A stretch of 64,000 nucleotides of DNA from JALOAD01 sp023228995 [NCBI: Candidatus Muiribacterium halophilum] (GCA_023228995.1 JALOAD010000002.1:62001-126000); one strand, 5' to 3'. Numbered from the stretch's first letter, positions 27,901 to 37,717 are shown. A program made the numbers and translations. Notes: generated by a model not told the origin, from the sequence alone.

Positions 27901-30900
27901 GAAAATACAGTTTATAATAAAATTTTATCAGAAACTGATATTTTTACCAGCAATGTTGATGGTAATTCTGGAAATGGCGATGGTAATACTATTATAATAA
28001 AAAACACAGTATCATCTGTTATAGCTGAAGTTATTCCTGATAGATTTGGAATTGAATCAACAGCTGAAGTAACTCTTTTTATAAAAGTAGAAGCTGATGA
28101 TAATTCACTTGGATTTGATAAAGTACAGTTTACACTTCCTGATAATTATTATCCTGTTGATACTGAAGAATGGACTATTTTAAAAAATGGAGTTCTTGTT
28201 TCAAATGAAAATTATAATATAAATATATCAGGATATGTTTCAACAATACATTTTAATAATCCTTATGAAGGTTCAATTAATATTGAATTAAAACTAAAGA
28301 TGTTTACTCCGCCAGTTCAGGATATAAGCACAGGTGGAGCTAATATAAATGGTAATGTAGATAGAGAAGGAGTTAATGTTCCTGTACCTTTCACTGAGGG
28401 AGATGCTGATTTTAATCCTGGTAATTATGATAATCTTAATATTCAAACCGGTAAACTTTGCGAACAGATACTTTCAGAAGTATATCCATATATTGTACCT
28501 GGAAATAAAGAAGAATTTTTTACATTATATTTTAAACCTTTTATTAATGCGAGTAATCTTGGATACAATAAATTTGTAATAAATACTGGTAAAAATTTTC
28601 ATTCACATTCTATAAATTCTTTTAATGTTGATGGAAGTTCGGATTTTATAAATACTTTTAATATTAATCCACAGCCTACGGAATATTATTCAAATATTAC
28701 ACAAGATAGTGAAGGAAATACTATTATTACAATAATATCTGGTTTGAAATTTAATATACAGCATCATAATAAAGTTGTAAAACTTGGTTTTAATATGACT
28801 TCAAAAGATATAGTTAGTACCGGAGAACAAATTTTAATAAGTGCATATAACACTTTAATACCTGGAAGAATTGCAGTTATTTCAGGAGATGCAGATATAT
28901 TAGTTAATTCTGAAAGACTCGATATTAAAATACAAAAACCAGCTACAAATGTTAATGCTGAGATTATTCCATCTAAAGTAATTGCTCAAAATAAAACTGA
29001 TTTAACACTTTATGTTAAACCTGATATAAATGCTGCTGAAAATTCAGGAGTTAATTATATTGAAGTTGAATTAGGTCAGAATTTTAAACTTTCATGTGCA
29101 ACATCTGAAATAAGAATATGGGATCAAGTTACTTCACCATCATCAGGAAGAGAATTATTACATTCTAATACAAATACACCTTTAGCTTCTTATGTTTGGG
29201 TTGAATCTGACCCTGCAAAAACTTCTTTTACTCTTAAACTTGGCGATACACTTCTTTCAACAAATACATATAAAATTATTTTTAAAGCTGAAGTTCCTGA
29301 AAATATGCAGAATGCTACTGATTTTGTAGTTAAAGCTGATAACTATGTATCTACTTCTGTAATTGTTGCAGAAGCTTCTAATTGTGATTTTGATGCGGAT
29401 AATGATAATAAACTTTCTGTTACAACTGGTAATCTTATAGATACTTCTTATTCAGAAATTTATGTTCAAGAAGTTGTTAATAAAGTCAATAGTGTAGCTT
29501 ATGGTTCTACTTCAAATAACATTGTTTTATCAGCGTTACCTTCATTTAGTTCTGAAAATAATTTTGGATTTAACAGATTACTTTTGGAAATTCCTTCAAA
29601 TTTTAGTAATCCTGACTTTAATTCATCTCAAGTTAAAATTGGAGAAATAACATTTACAAAAACATCTTCTGCACCTGGAGAAACAGAATGTAGAATAATT
29701 CATAATCCAATTGCGGGTAATACTGGCGGTACAATTGAAATTCAATTTGGCAAAACAATAGATATTACATGGCCTTTTAATCAAAAAAATACTTTCTTTG
29801 ATTTTAAAATAGATGCTCCATCTCAAGAAGGTGAATTTTTATTTAAATTATTTTGTAAAAATACAAATATATCCTCTGATATGAAACAGAAATTTTATGA
29901 AGGAGTTACAGGAATAACAATTCATCAAACAGAAATTATGAAAGTAAATGTAGTAAAAACTCCTGCAAAATCTTTTATTGCAGAAATTTCACCTACAAAT
30001 TTGAAACCTTCAATAAGTAATCAGAAATTTATACTTTCATCTTTAATAACTTTCGATGCACAAAATTCAGGAATTAAATCATTTAAAATAGATTATCCTG
30101 ATACATATTCAAATGTAACTTTTTCACAGTTATTAGGTGCATCATTATTAATAAATGGTGTAAATTGTGCAATTACAACATCTCCAGCTCCAATTGGAAA
30201 TGTTGTTTATTTTAAAAATTACGATTCAGAAAAATATTTCACTTTAACTTTAGGAACTTTATTAAAACAAGATGCGACTTCTCAAAAAAACATTCAAATA
30301 ACTTTTTATGCTTCAAATACAACTGTTCCTGATTCACCAAATGGTAAATCTTTTAACATAACAGCATTAAGCGATGCATTAAATCCTCTTTCAATTATAG
30401 CAACAGAAGGAAATGTTCCTGGAAATCCATCTTCTGATAATTTATTAAAAGTAATATCAGCAAATTCTGTAAATAGTATGAGAGGTGAGTTTAAAATAGT
30501 AGGAAGCTCAGGTTTTTCTGGAGAAAATAAAAATCTTATAATGTATAACAGTATTTTAAATAAAGTAGATTATTTTACAAGTTTGAATTTTATTTCAGGT
30601 AATAGAGGAGTTAATCAATTAGGATTTGTATTTGATACAAGATTTCTTCCAGGTGGAACAAATCCAATTGTAAACGGAACTTTAAAAATATGGGAAGGGG
30701 AAACAGAAATTCTTTATGAAAATCCTCAATGGAGTGGAAATACCTATTATATAACATTAAAAACAATTATTACTGAAAATATAATATTAAAAATTCAATT
30801 TGATATGGATGGACCTAATAATATATCTGCTGTAGATGAAGAAGTTCCGTTGCAGATTTTTGCAGATTATCATTTTGCAGCGTTTAATGTAATAGATGAT

Positions 30901-33357
30901 GGATATAATTTTAGGGTTGACGCAACTTCTGCCAATATTACATCTTTGTGTCAAACTGATTCAATTTATTATACATGTGTAAAAACTCCAGCACAGAAAG
31001 CTTTTGCAGAAATACATCCTATAAGTACATTTATAAATAAAACAGAGAATTATGAGCTTACAATACTTCCAGAAATAACTGCTGCTAATTCAGGTGTAGA
31101 TGTAATAAGACTTAATATTCCAGCGACTTTTTCAAACATTGTATTTTCAAGTCTTAAAATTAGAGGTGCTCAAATTACAGAAGGAGTTGATTTTGCAAGA
31201 AGTCAGAGTGGAAATACTATAACTTTATCACTTATAAATGATGTTATAACAAGTGTAGATAATCAAAAAATAATTGTAAATTATCAAGCAACAGCTCAGT
31301 CACAGCATATATACAGTACAAACGAAGTATCAATATATGTAGGAAATTCTCTATCAGCAAAAGAAATTCCTGTAATTGGTGGTAATGCAAATGCTTCAAT
31401 AAGTACTGATATGATTGATATAGAAATAAGAGCTCTTGCTTCAAAAGCTTTAGGTTATATAACACCTGATTTTATGGTTATTGATTCAACAAATAATATA
31501 TTTACCTTAAATCTTGACCTTGATTTTAATACAAGAGATCTTGGAGCTAAATACATAAATATTGATATACCAGTTGAATTTACTAATTTAGATTTTGATT
31601 CTTCTACAATGAAAATAAATAATAATACATTTAATATAATTAGATCTGCTTTTCCAGGTGCAAATGATGTGCTTTTAAATTATAATGAAACTACTAACAA
31701 AGTTCTTTTAACTTTTGGTACTAATATAAAACAACAATCCAATATTGAGTTTACTTTTAAAATGGATGCACCGCATAATCCTTTAAATAAATCATTTAAA
31801 CTTAGTATTATAAATACAGCTAATAATGTTAATCAGAATATTTTAGAAAAATACACTGGTTCTTTTAATGTTTCAACAGAAAAAGCTTCTATAGATAATA
31901 TAGCAATTCAAAGCTATCTTGAAGCTGATTCACAGGGAAATTGGAAAGTTAATATTAAAATACCTTTTAATGTTCTTATGGATACTGATTATCCAGGTCC
32001 TGATATTTATCTTAATGGTACAAAAGTAACAGTATTAAAATACAATAATATTCCTTATCCATCATATAGTGATCCTGTTAGAGGTGTTGTAGAAGGAATT
32101 GCTTATATTCCTTATGATAAATTAAAAGGAAATAATAAAGATATTCTCACTATGTCCAAACTTAAAGATACAAGAGGAAATTTAATTACACCAGAACCAG
32201 TTTTTATCAATTCAGGTTATGGAATTGCTTTATCTATATTTTTAAATCCTGTTGATAGAAAAAATCTTACTGTTGTGGCAAGAATTTCTGAACCATTAAA
32301 AGATGGACATACTTTAATATTTGAAGCAAGAGAATTTGGTGGAACATCCAAAAGACTTTTTACTATGAAAAATACAGCTGATATATATTCAGCAGTTTAT
32401 AATATTGATAAAGATGGAACACCACTTATAACAGCTTCTATTTATGATAATTTTTCTCAGACAAATGAAGAAATTCTTAAAATGATTTCAAAAGAAGTGA
32501 AAAGTTTGAGATTATCTCCAGAAAAACCTAAAGAAATAGCATTTTCAGGTATGAAAATGAACTTTTTGAAAAACACTGTTGGAATTGAATCAATAGGTTA
32601 TATATCTGATTTTGATTATATAAGTGAAAATCCAAATATAGAAGTTACAAAAAGTTTTGATTTTTCAGTTAATTCTCAACTAAGAAAATCAGTAGTTTTA
32701 ACAAAAGAAAAGAGTGAAAAAAACGAATTACTTTATACAATAAAAGATGGCAAACTTCTTTTTGTTTGTAACTTGAATGATGGAAAATACAATTTATCAG
32801 AAAATGCAAAATATGTTATAGCAAAAGATAAAAAAGCTCCTAATATAAAGGAATTTAAAGTTGAAGAAAATATATTATCATATTTTGTTGAAGATGAGGA
32901 ATCAAGAGTAAAATCAATTACAGCAACTATTAATGGAAAAAAATACAATGCAGTTGCAGGAAGAGGAAATGTAAAACTTTCACAAGGAATTCATAATATT
33001 GAATTTGAAGCAGAAGATATGGCTGGAAATATAGCAAATCATAAAGTAACTGTAAGAATAAACAAAGCTCCAATAATATCAGGTTTTTCAGTATATCCAG
33101 TTCCAGCTGATAAATTTGTTAATTTTAAGATAAATACAACAGCTTCATCAGAAAACAAATTAAAGATATTGGATAATTCAGGTAAATTGATTTATTCTTA
33201 TAGATGGACAGGTTCAGGTGGCAATGATTTTATCACTTGGGATTTAGTTGATAGAAAAGGTAGAAATGTAGCAAATGGTGTATATTTTTACAAAATTGAG
33301 AGTCAGGATAGTTCTGGAAAAGAAGAAAAAACTGGAAAACTTGCCGTATTAAAGTGA
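24979..33357 (+). CDS. Giant secreted M6-family metalloprotease with repeat domains and FlgD-like C-terminus
   Basis: 2,792 residues with a signal peptide (1-19). Residues about 60-410 are an M6 (immune inhibitor A-like) protease domain: zinc motif HELGH at 213-217 in CHELGHELGKLPDLYS, followed by GIWGLMGNAGW, the typical Met-containing turn. Relative to the usual HExGHxLGLPDLYD, one residue (Lys) is inserted before LPDLY. Ig/FN3 and Big_5-like units follow, then nine copies (about 855-2310) of the same 150-residue unit seen in the gene at 16155, then a C-terminal FlgD-like domain (VYPVPADKFVNF ... WDLVDRKGRNVANGVYFYKI). An AAATATATGGAGGC ribosome site precedes it. It should act outside the cell on protein substrates. 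Confidence 0.87.
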   Translation: MKRILLIFILIISSFSALSMPPIPGNNNYKDYPDYKVLNKNAKYAPGINRAQQVIGNKSILVIKVRFTDEAMVTSDPAIVSLFDNVKTFYSENSRNLTNLNFTFTTIYALPNTYAYYGADSGGIDTNVANYFITAALSNADPDVNFNSYDHVVILHAGSGQESDSAGTNSHLIWSAVYSGINYNTDDGIVLQSVAIVPETELSGYSSFGVICHELGHELGKLPDLYSTNNSNDGIGIWGLMGNAGWLGNGNTPGHFCAWSKVQMGWVNPIVKSSNETNINIYDDASTKTVIKVEKSPGSQEYFLIENRYRNSGYDSQLPGKGILIWHVDDSQSNNNNTSRRLVALEEADGGNDLDVYNGTGSQNTDVYPIGNNVFSDTSNPNSKWYDNSSSNLRVYDITASSSTALLSIQLSTIQAPVISSVTTEDSGYIQKTEFNIGETVYIKALLTSGESINTKTVSITGPNSYSSGDIVLTTVSPLEYNTSWSSVGKETGTYSYTVTIANTGGNDTRTSSFTIVDPTPSVVTLLSPDDNADIGTKFPTFRWQGLMSQPDVYILQIDTREDFNSTFAKTLNGDQTEYTLEVSDVALVVDTLYYWRVFGIKGGFSSVEGAVKRTFTVVIDEAGPEVSQVFPTADSQDNPIDTTVLVTFNESIDQASITANSIYLSVGGNKVNTSLVYDENSKTVSITGNNPFIYDSEYTLTVIGGETNPDSLTDISGNKMAATFNSKFNTVKYPSLQNFNVSDKPGDAGGFFIVNFDIPQNPVDVTAYIETVKFYYLKKETEFLQTDIAAATLITKTMIELAGNTEFEIEITDSIDYFYAFGIEYITKSGKTSKLATLSGKKSYNDANIVQYVNYEIQPNATVSGVATEYTLWLQPVYSDSSHTGFDKILIDVSDFANIDSSQSIFSIEGNEYTRSANPTAQEFDVIVNGNTVEVVIGNLITNEIANNKVIIFNFKATTAGNSGEEKQFNMVLENTVYNKILSETDIFTSNVDGNSGNGDGNTIIIKNTVSSVIAEVIPDRFGIESTAEVTLFIKVEADDNSLGFDKVQFTLPDNYYPVDTEEWTILKNGVLVSNENYNINISGYVSTIHFNNPYEGSINIELKLKMFTPPVQDISTGGANINGNVDREGVNVPVPFTEGDADFNPGNYDNLNIQTGKLCEQILSEVYPYIVPGNKEEFFTLYFKPFINASNLGYNKFVINTGKNFHSHSINSFNVDGSSDFINTFNINPQPTEYYSNITQDSEGNTIITIISGLKFNIQHHNKVVKLGFNMTSKDIVSTGEQILISAYNTLIPGRIAVISGDADILVNSERLDIKIQKPATNVNAEIIPSKVIAQNKTDLTLYVKPDINAAENSGVNYIEVELGQNFKLSCATSEIRIWDQVTSPSSGRELLHSNTNTPLASYVWVESDPAKTSFTLKLGDTLLSTNTYKIIFKAEVPENMQNATDFVVKADNYVSTSVIVAEASNCDFDADNDNKLSVTTGNLIDTSYSEIYVQEVVNKVNSVAYGSTSNNIVLSALPSFSSENNFGFNRLLLEIPSNFSNPDFNSSQVKIGEITFTKTSSAPGETECRIIHNPIAGNTGGTIEIQFGKTIDITWPFNQKNTFFDFKIDAPSQEGEFLFKLFCKNTNISSDMKQKFYEGVTGITIHQTEIMKVNVVKTPAKSFIAEISPTNLKPSISNQKFILSSLITFDAQNSGIKSFKIDYPDTYSNVTFSQLLGASLLINGVNCAITTSPAPIGNVVYFKNYDSEKYFTLTLGTLLKQDATSQKNIQITFYASNTTVPDSPNGKSFNITALSDALNPLSIIATEGNVPGNPSSDNLLKVISANSVNSMRGEFKIVGSSGFSGENKNLIMYNSILNKVDYFTSLNFISGNRGVNQLGFVFDTRFLPGGTNPIVNGTLKIWEGETEILYENPQWSGNTYYITLKTIITENIILKIQFDMDGPNNISAVDEEVPLQIFADYHFAAFNVIDDGYNFRVDATSANITSLCQTDSIYYTCVKTPAQKAFAEIHPISTFINKTENYELTILPEITAANSGVDVIRLNIPATFSNIVFSSLKIRGAQITEGVDFARSQSGNTITLSLINDVITSVDNQKIIVNYQATAQSQHIYSTNEVSIYVGNSLSAKEIPVIGGNANASISTDMIDIEIRALASKALGYITPDFMVIDSTNNIFTLNLDLDFNTRDLGAKYINIDIPVEFTNLDFDSSTMKINNNTFNIIRSAFPGANDVLLNYNETTNKVLLTFGTNIKQQSNIEFTFKMDAPHNPLNKSFKLSIINTANNVNQNILEKYTGSFNVSTEKASIDNIAIQSYLEADSQGNWKVNIKIPFNVLMDTDYPGPDIYLNGTKVTVLKYNNIPYPSYSDPVRGVVEGIAYIPYDKLKGNNKDILTMSKLKDTRGNLITPEPVFINSGYGIALSIFLNPVDRKNLTVVARISEPLKDGHTLIFEAREFGGTSKRLFTMKNTADIYSAVYNIDKDGTPLITASIYDNFSQTNEEILKMISKEVKSLRLSPEKPKEIAFSGMKMNFLKNTVGIESIGYISDFDYISENPNIEVTKSFDFSVNSQLRKSVVLTKEKSEKNELLYTIKDGKLLFVCNLNDGKYNLSENAKYVIAKDKKAPNIKEFKVEENILSYFVEDEESRVKSITATINGKKYNAVAGRGNVKLSQGIHNIEFEAEDMAGNIANHKVTVRINKAPIISGFSVYPVPADKFVNFKINTTASSENKLKILDNSGKLIYSYRWTGSGGNDFITWDLVDRKGRNVANGVYFYKIESQDSSGKEEKTGKLAVLK

Positions 33358-33431
33358 TACTTTAGAAGTAAGAGGTGAGAAGTGAATAAAAGTAAAAATA
33401 AGAATAAGTGTTTTGGATTTCAACAAACACA

Positions 33432-35357
33432 ATGAACCCAACAACTGCTTACCCAATTGAACTTACTTTGGGTTTAACTATATCAGAAATATGTAATCTT
33501 GAATGTTCTTTTTGCACAAGAAATATAAGTTTTGAAAACTTCACAGAAAATTCTTTCTATAAAAAGAGAATGTGTAATTTTTTTGGCAAATTTATGAATT
33601 CTGAAACATTCAGAAAAATTCTTAATAATATTGATATTAATATTTCAAGATTTTTAATACTAGGATTAGGTGAACCATTATTAAATCCAGATTTTTTAAA
33701 TATAATAAAACAATGTTCAGAGATAAATTCTTCTATAAAAGAATTTATAATATATACAAATGGAATTGAATTAAATTCTAAATTGAGTTTTGAAATAATT
33801 AATGTTTTAAAAAAATCAAATAAAAATTTTACTTTTGTATTTTCCGTTGGAGCTTTTAAAGAAGAAACTTATTTTACATTAAAAAAAAGAAATTTTTTAA
33901 ATATTGTAACAGAGAATGTGAGTAATTTTATTTCAAATATAAAAAAAAACAATATAAACAATATATTTACAACAGTTCAATGTGTTGTTTGTGAAACAAA
34001 TTCAAATGAAATTTTAGATTTTTATAAATTTTGGAAAAATATTTTTGAAAAAAATAATATTAATTTTATTTTAGAAAATGATACAGAATTTGAAATCAGA
34101 AATGTTCATAAGTATACAAATTCAATATCAATAATTCCGTGTATTGGTAATAATCCTAAAAAAGATATAAAAATATATGAAAAATCTTTGAAAGATTCAA
34201 AACTCAATGAAATTATTTTGAATAAAGACAATTTTGGTCATGGAATATGTTATGAAAAAAATAAAAGACAAGCTTGTCCTGATATTTTTAGATATCCATT
34301 TATATTTATAGATGGAACAATGTCAATATGTTGTTATGATATTGAATTTTCAAAAGTTTATGGTAATTTATCACAAAATAAATTATCAGAAATATTTTTA
34401 TCAAAAAAAGCATTGAATTGGCGTAAAACCCATATAGATGGTGAATTAGATGATTTATTAGTTTGTAAAAGTTGTGTTGGAAGTGATCATATATTTTTAC
34501 AAAAAAATGAAATATCAGATTATTGTGAATTTTATAATATAAAAAACGGGTATGTGAAATATTTCACAAGATTAGAAACTGGAAAACAATATAAGTATAA
34601 GAATATTATAGTTTATTCTAAAGATTTAGAAGAATTACTTTCAGGTGAAAATATATATACTAATATTAAATTAAATAATACAATATATAATCAATTAAGA
34701 AAACTTCAAGATTTTAAAGAATATAGAATAGAGAATAATGACAATACATTATTGCCATGTGCTCATTGGTTTAAAACATTGATAATAAAACATAATAAAA
34801 AGTATTTTGGTTGCGATTTAAGCTATTTTACAGAAGATTCAATAAATATAAATAAAATACTTCAAGGTGATTATTCAACACTACCTAATAAATGTAAAAA
34901 TTGTATAATTAGAGAAAGACCAGATTTTAATTTCTTTAGAAACTTTCAGAATAAGTTAAATAAAAACTGGAAAGATTTAATTTATACAAATGAAGAACTT
35001 AATGAAAAACTTCCTGACTTTAATACAATAAATCTTGAAACTTTCTTAAGTTCAGAAGTAGCAAATTATAGAATTGGATGGAAAAGAATAATATTAAAAT
35101 ATAATAAAGATAAAGAAAAATTAGATTTAATAGCAGAATGTAAAGATTTTCCGCAAGATTCATACTTTTATGCAGAGCTTTGTAAAGCTTATTTTATTAT
35201 GGGTGAAATAGAGAAAGGATTAAAATTTTTAAAAAAAGCATATAATTTAAATAAAGTAGAATATTTTATAAGTATATTAGAAAATAAAAATTTACAAATT
35301 TCAGAAGAATGGGAAAGTGTATTTTTATTAAATCACTTTTTAAATCAATATAAATAA
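33432..35357 (+). CDS. Radical SAM protein with two SPASM-like cluster regions and C-terminal TPR-like helices
   Basis: About 641 residues; the start is uncertain (ATG 33432 or GTG 33408, neither with a clear ribosome site). The radical SAM motif is CNLECSFC near residue 23. A first SPASM-type region has Cys in RQACPDIFRYPFIFIDGTMS-ICC and CKSC; a second Cys set lies further on (PCAHWFKTL..., FGCDLS, CKNC), which suggests two auxiliary Fe-S clusters. The C-terminus has TPR-like helices (YFYAELCKAYFIMGEIEKGL). Such enzymes modify peptides or proteins or act in anaerobic maturation. It follows the giant protease by about 75 bp, so one of the secreted proteins is a possible substrate (inference). 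Its end overlaps the opposite-strand gene by 18 bp. Confidence 0.8.
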   Translation: MNPTTAYPIELTLGLTISEICNLECSFCTRNISFENFTENSFYKKRMCNFFGKFMNSETFRKILNNIDINISRFLILGLGEPLLNPDFLNIIKQCSEINSSIKEFIIYTNGIELNSKLSFEIINVLKKSNKNFTFVFSVGAFKEETYFTLKKRNFLNIVTENVSNFISNIKKNNINNIFTTVQCVVCETNSNEILDFYKFWKNIFEKNNINFILENDTEFEIRNVHKYTNSISIIPCIGNNPKKDIKIYEKSLKDSKLNEIILNKDNFGHGICYEKNKRQACPDIFRYPFIFIDGTMSICCYDIEFSKVYGNLSQNKLSEIFLSKKALNWRKTHIDGELDDLLVCKSCVGSDHIFLQKNEISDYCEFYNIKNGYVKYFTRLETGKQYKYKNIIVYSKDLEELLSGENIYTNIKLNNTIYNQLRKLQDFKEYRIENNDNTLLPCAHWFKTLIIKHNKKYFGCDLSYFTEDSININKILQGDYSTLPNKCKNCIIRERPDFNFFRNFQNKLNKNWKDLIYTNEELNEKLPDFNTINLETFLSSEVANYRIGWKRIILKYNKDKEKLDLIAECKDFPQDSYFYAELCKAYFIMGEIEKGLKFLKKAYNLNKVEYFISILENKNLQISEEWESVFLLNHFLNQYK

Positions 35358-36158
35358 TCCAGTTAAAAGTATAAATGATGTTCCAATAATTCTTATAATT
35401 TTTACAATATTTTGATTTTTTTCAAATTCAAACATTTTATTACCTGAATTTTTTAAAAATAAAGTTAGCAAAGCTGATAAAAATATTCCAGTTGACATAC
35501 CAACTGACATTGCTGCTACAGAGAAAAGTCCTGTATTTAACATTTTTAAATTTAAAGAAAACAAAAGTATTATTGATGTTGCAGGACATGGGACAAGACC
35601 GGCTGAAACGACAACTCCTTTAAAAGTTGAATGATTATTATTGTTTTTTTTGAAAATATTATAAAATTGAAATAAAGATATTAATATTATTGCAGAAGCT
35701 GTTATGTTTTTTAATACTTTTTCAGATGATTCAAAATAAGCAGTAACTGGTAATTTTAAAATATAATATATTGATAAAACTATTGTTATTGCTGATAATG
35801 AATGTAAAGTTCCCATTGTAAAACTAGCAAAAAAAGCTTTAGAAACTTTGCTTTTTTCTGAAAGTATCAAAGAACTTAAAATAAATTTACCATGTCCTGG
35901 ACCAGCTGCATGTATTATTCCATAAAGAAATGATATTAGTATTATTGAAAAAAATGTAAATGTACTTTTATCTTTTCTTAAACTTATCATAAGAGAGGAG
36001 AGTTTTGTTCTTAATATTCTCTGATATTCAGTTATATGTTTATAAAAAGATGCTTGTTTAAAACTGTTGAAACTTTCAGAATGAAATACACTGTAAGCTA
36101 AATATATAACACCTATTATAAAAATACTAATCAATAGGTATTTTAAGTATATCTTCAT
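35340..36158 (-). CDS. NicO/RcnA-like nickel-cobalt efflux permease
   Basis: 272 residues, mostly hydrophobic, with about six to seven membrane helices. The motif HAAGPGHGKFIL is the HxxGPGHGK signature of the NicO/UreH-like and RcnA transporters that move nickel or cobalt. A second conserved segment, VVSAGLVPCPATSIILLFSL, fits the family's SxGLxPCPxxxxvl motif. The N-terminal part has a membrane helix and a short periplasmic region. The gene overlaps the end of the upstream DUF1007 gene by 32 bp, a pairing common for this family. Direction and metal are inferred from the family. Confidence 0.85.
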   Translation of the reverse strand: MKIYLKYLLISIFIIGVIYLAYSVFHSESFNSFKQASFYKHITEYQRILRTKLSSLMISLRKDKSTFTFFSIILISFLYGIIHAAGPGHGKFILSSLILSEKSKVSKAFFASFTMGTLHSLSAITIVLSIYYILKLPVTAYFESSEKVLKNITASAIILISLFQFYNIFKKNNNNHSTFKGVVVSAGLVPCPATSIILLFSLNLKMLNTGLFSVAAMSVGMSTGIFLSALLTLFLKNSGNKMFEFEKNQNIVKIIRIIGTSFILLTGLFILI

Positions 36159-36657
36159 CCCAATCTCCTTCTTCTACAAGAAACTTTCTGTTTTTATCAT
36201 TTCTTGCATAATATGCAAGTTTAAAAGCTGTATAATTTTCTTCATCAAAAACTCTTATCTTAATAAAATTTCCTTTTACAAGATATTCTTTAGGTATTGT
36301 GTAGTAAAATCTGAATTTTAAAATACCATCTTTTGAAGAAGCTTCAAAATCAGGAGAAGGGAATATTCTTTTACCTTCTGAGTAAATTTCAGTATAATAA
36401 TTATATTCTTTCATTCTTAAAAATATGCTATTTTTTATTTCTTTAGCTTCAGCTTCATTAAGTTCAAAATCAGAATCTTTATCATAATCACCAATAATTC
36501 CACTTGAAAACATAGCATCATATTCCCATGTAAGTCTAATATTCATATCACCTGATTTATCAATTGAATGAGTAAGATAAGTTTCTACAAATACATGAGG
36601 ATGCCCCCATGATATTATAGAGTTTAATATAAAAAACAAAATCATAAAACTTCTCAT
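36127..36657 (-). CDS. DUF1007 periplasmic protein, partner of the NicO permease
   Basis: 176 residues with an N-terminal signal sequence, then HPHVFVETYL, the characteristic DUF1007 start. Its histidines may bind metal. A short EF-hand-like loop, DYDKDSDFELNEAEAKEI, lies at about 60-80 and could bind calcium. DUF1007 genes usually sit beside NicO/RcnA-type exporters, as here, and probably present metal to them in the periplasm. The downstream permease start overlaps its end, so expression is coupled. Confidence 0.82.
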   Translation of the reverse strand: MRSFMILFFILNSIISWGHPHVFVETYLTHSIDKSGDMNIRLTWEYDAMFSSGIIGDYDKDSDFELNEAEAKEIKNSIFLRMKEYNYYTEIYSEGKRIFPSPDFEASSKDGILKFRFYYTIPKEYLVKGNFIKIRVFDEENYTAFKLAYYARNDKNRKFLVEEGDWDEDILKIPID

Positions 36658-36698
36658 AAATACCTCTTAAAAACTGCGAAATAGCGAAACGGTGAGAT

Positions 36699-36739
36699 GG
36701 TGAAATAGATTTAAAGCTTTTCCTACTTCACTCTTTCAC
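36699..36739. repeat. Inverted partner of repeat at 44753-44792
   Basis: The 41-bp segment GGTGAAATAGATTTAAAGC...TCTTTCAC is the reverse complement of the one at 44753-44792 apart from a short change in the middle. Related GTGAAATAGTGAA words occur at 895-955. No coding potential. Confidence 0.6.
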
Positions 36740-36753
36740 ACATTCGCTGTTTT

Positions 36754-37518
36754 TTATTCTTCAATAATTGCTTTTATTATTTTAATTGGTTCTATTGGTC
36801 TGTCACTACCATCTTTTTTAACTTTTTCAATTTTATCAACAGTATCCATACCTTTGATAACTTTTCCAAATACTGTGTGTTTACCATCAAGCCAATCACA
36901 TTTATCTTTAGTTACTATAAAAAACTGACTTCCATTTGTATCAGGACCAGCATTTGCCATTGCAATTGTACCTTTGACCACATTCATTGATTTTAAACCA
37001 TCTTTGAAATTATAACCCTGATTTTCATAATAATCTTTAATTGTCATATTTCTGCCAGGAACTTTTTTAGTATCAAGGTTTAAAGCTTCAGCACAAATTT
37101 CATCTTCAAAATCTTTTTTCCATATAGATTCTCCGCCTGCACCTGTACCTGTAGGATCTCCACCTTGTATCATAAAATCTTTTATTACTCTATGAAATAT
37201 TATTCCATTATAATAACCGTTTTTTACATGAGTTGTAAAATTTTCTACAGTTTTTGGAGCGACTTCTGGGTATAATTCTAAAGTTATATTTCCAAGGCTT
37301 GTTTCTAAAAGAACTTTAATTGTTTTGTTATCCATTACTTTTTTCTCCTTCTTTTTTTTGTTTTTGTCTGTAGGTGTTTTGTTATAAGTTCCTGTAACTG
37401 AACATAGTTCAGGATTTTCAATTGAACATGTGTTTGAATCATTAAAACAAAGATTATCAGAAAAAGCATTTAATGAAAAGCAAATACACAGCATAAACGT
37501 AAAAATAAATTTTTTCAT
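36754..37518 (-). CDS. Exported cyclophilin-type peptidyl-prolyl isomerase
   Basis: 254 residues from the ATG at 37518, chosen because GGAGG lies 7 bp upstream; an in-frame ATG 24 bp earlier has none. A signal peptide ([20 protein letters not shown]) is followed by a Cys-containing, Lys-rich linker and the cyclophilin domain: [30 protein letters not shown] and the [14 protein letters not shown] segment. The enzyme catalyses proline isomerisation during protein folding, here in the periplasm. Just before the domain, AAGGAG stands about 10 bp upstream of an internal ATG (MDNKTIKV), which would give a cytosolic form. Whether that start is used is unknown. Confidence 0.88.
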   Translation of the reverse strand: MKKFIFTFMLCICFSLNAFSDNLCFNDSNTCSIENPELCSVTGTYNKTPTDKNKKKKEKKVMDNKTIKVLLETSLGNITLELYPEVAPKTVENFTTHVKNGYYNGIIFHRVIKDFMIQGGDPTGTGAGGESIWKKDFEDEICAEALNLDTKKVPGRNMTIKDYYENQGYNFKDGLKSMNVVKGTIAMANAGPDTNGSQFFIVTKDKCDWLDGKHTVFGKVIKGMDTVDKIEKVKKDGSDRPIEPIKIIKAIIEE

Positions 37519-37687
37519 AAAATCCTCCGAAAAAAATTTCAAATATTAATGTTTGTAACTATAAATCAATAATAATATATTAAGCTAATAAAAAGCAACT
37601 GTTGAGTAACTTAAAAACTAAAATATAATAAAATAAAACAAATTTTTTCAAAAACCTTTATAGAAACAAAATTATTTAAATTATATA

Positions 37688-37717
37688 TTGCAAGAATTAC
37701 ACATATTATTGTATTAT
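37688..37717 (+). promoter_or_regulatory. Possible sigma-70 promoter of the chemoreceptor gene
   Basis: TTGCAA (37688-37693) and TATTAT (37712-37717) are 18 bp apart, about 40 bp upstream of the ATG at 37759. The surrounding sequence is very AT-rich, so chance matches are likely. Confidence 0.35.

Noticed and set aside
16155-33357. Type IX secretion as proven export route
   Set aside because: The C-terminal domains are FlgD/T9SS-like, but such domains occur in many phyla without T9SS and no por genes are in the window.
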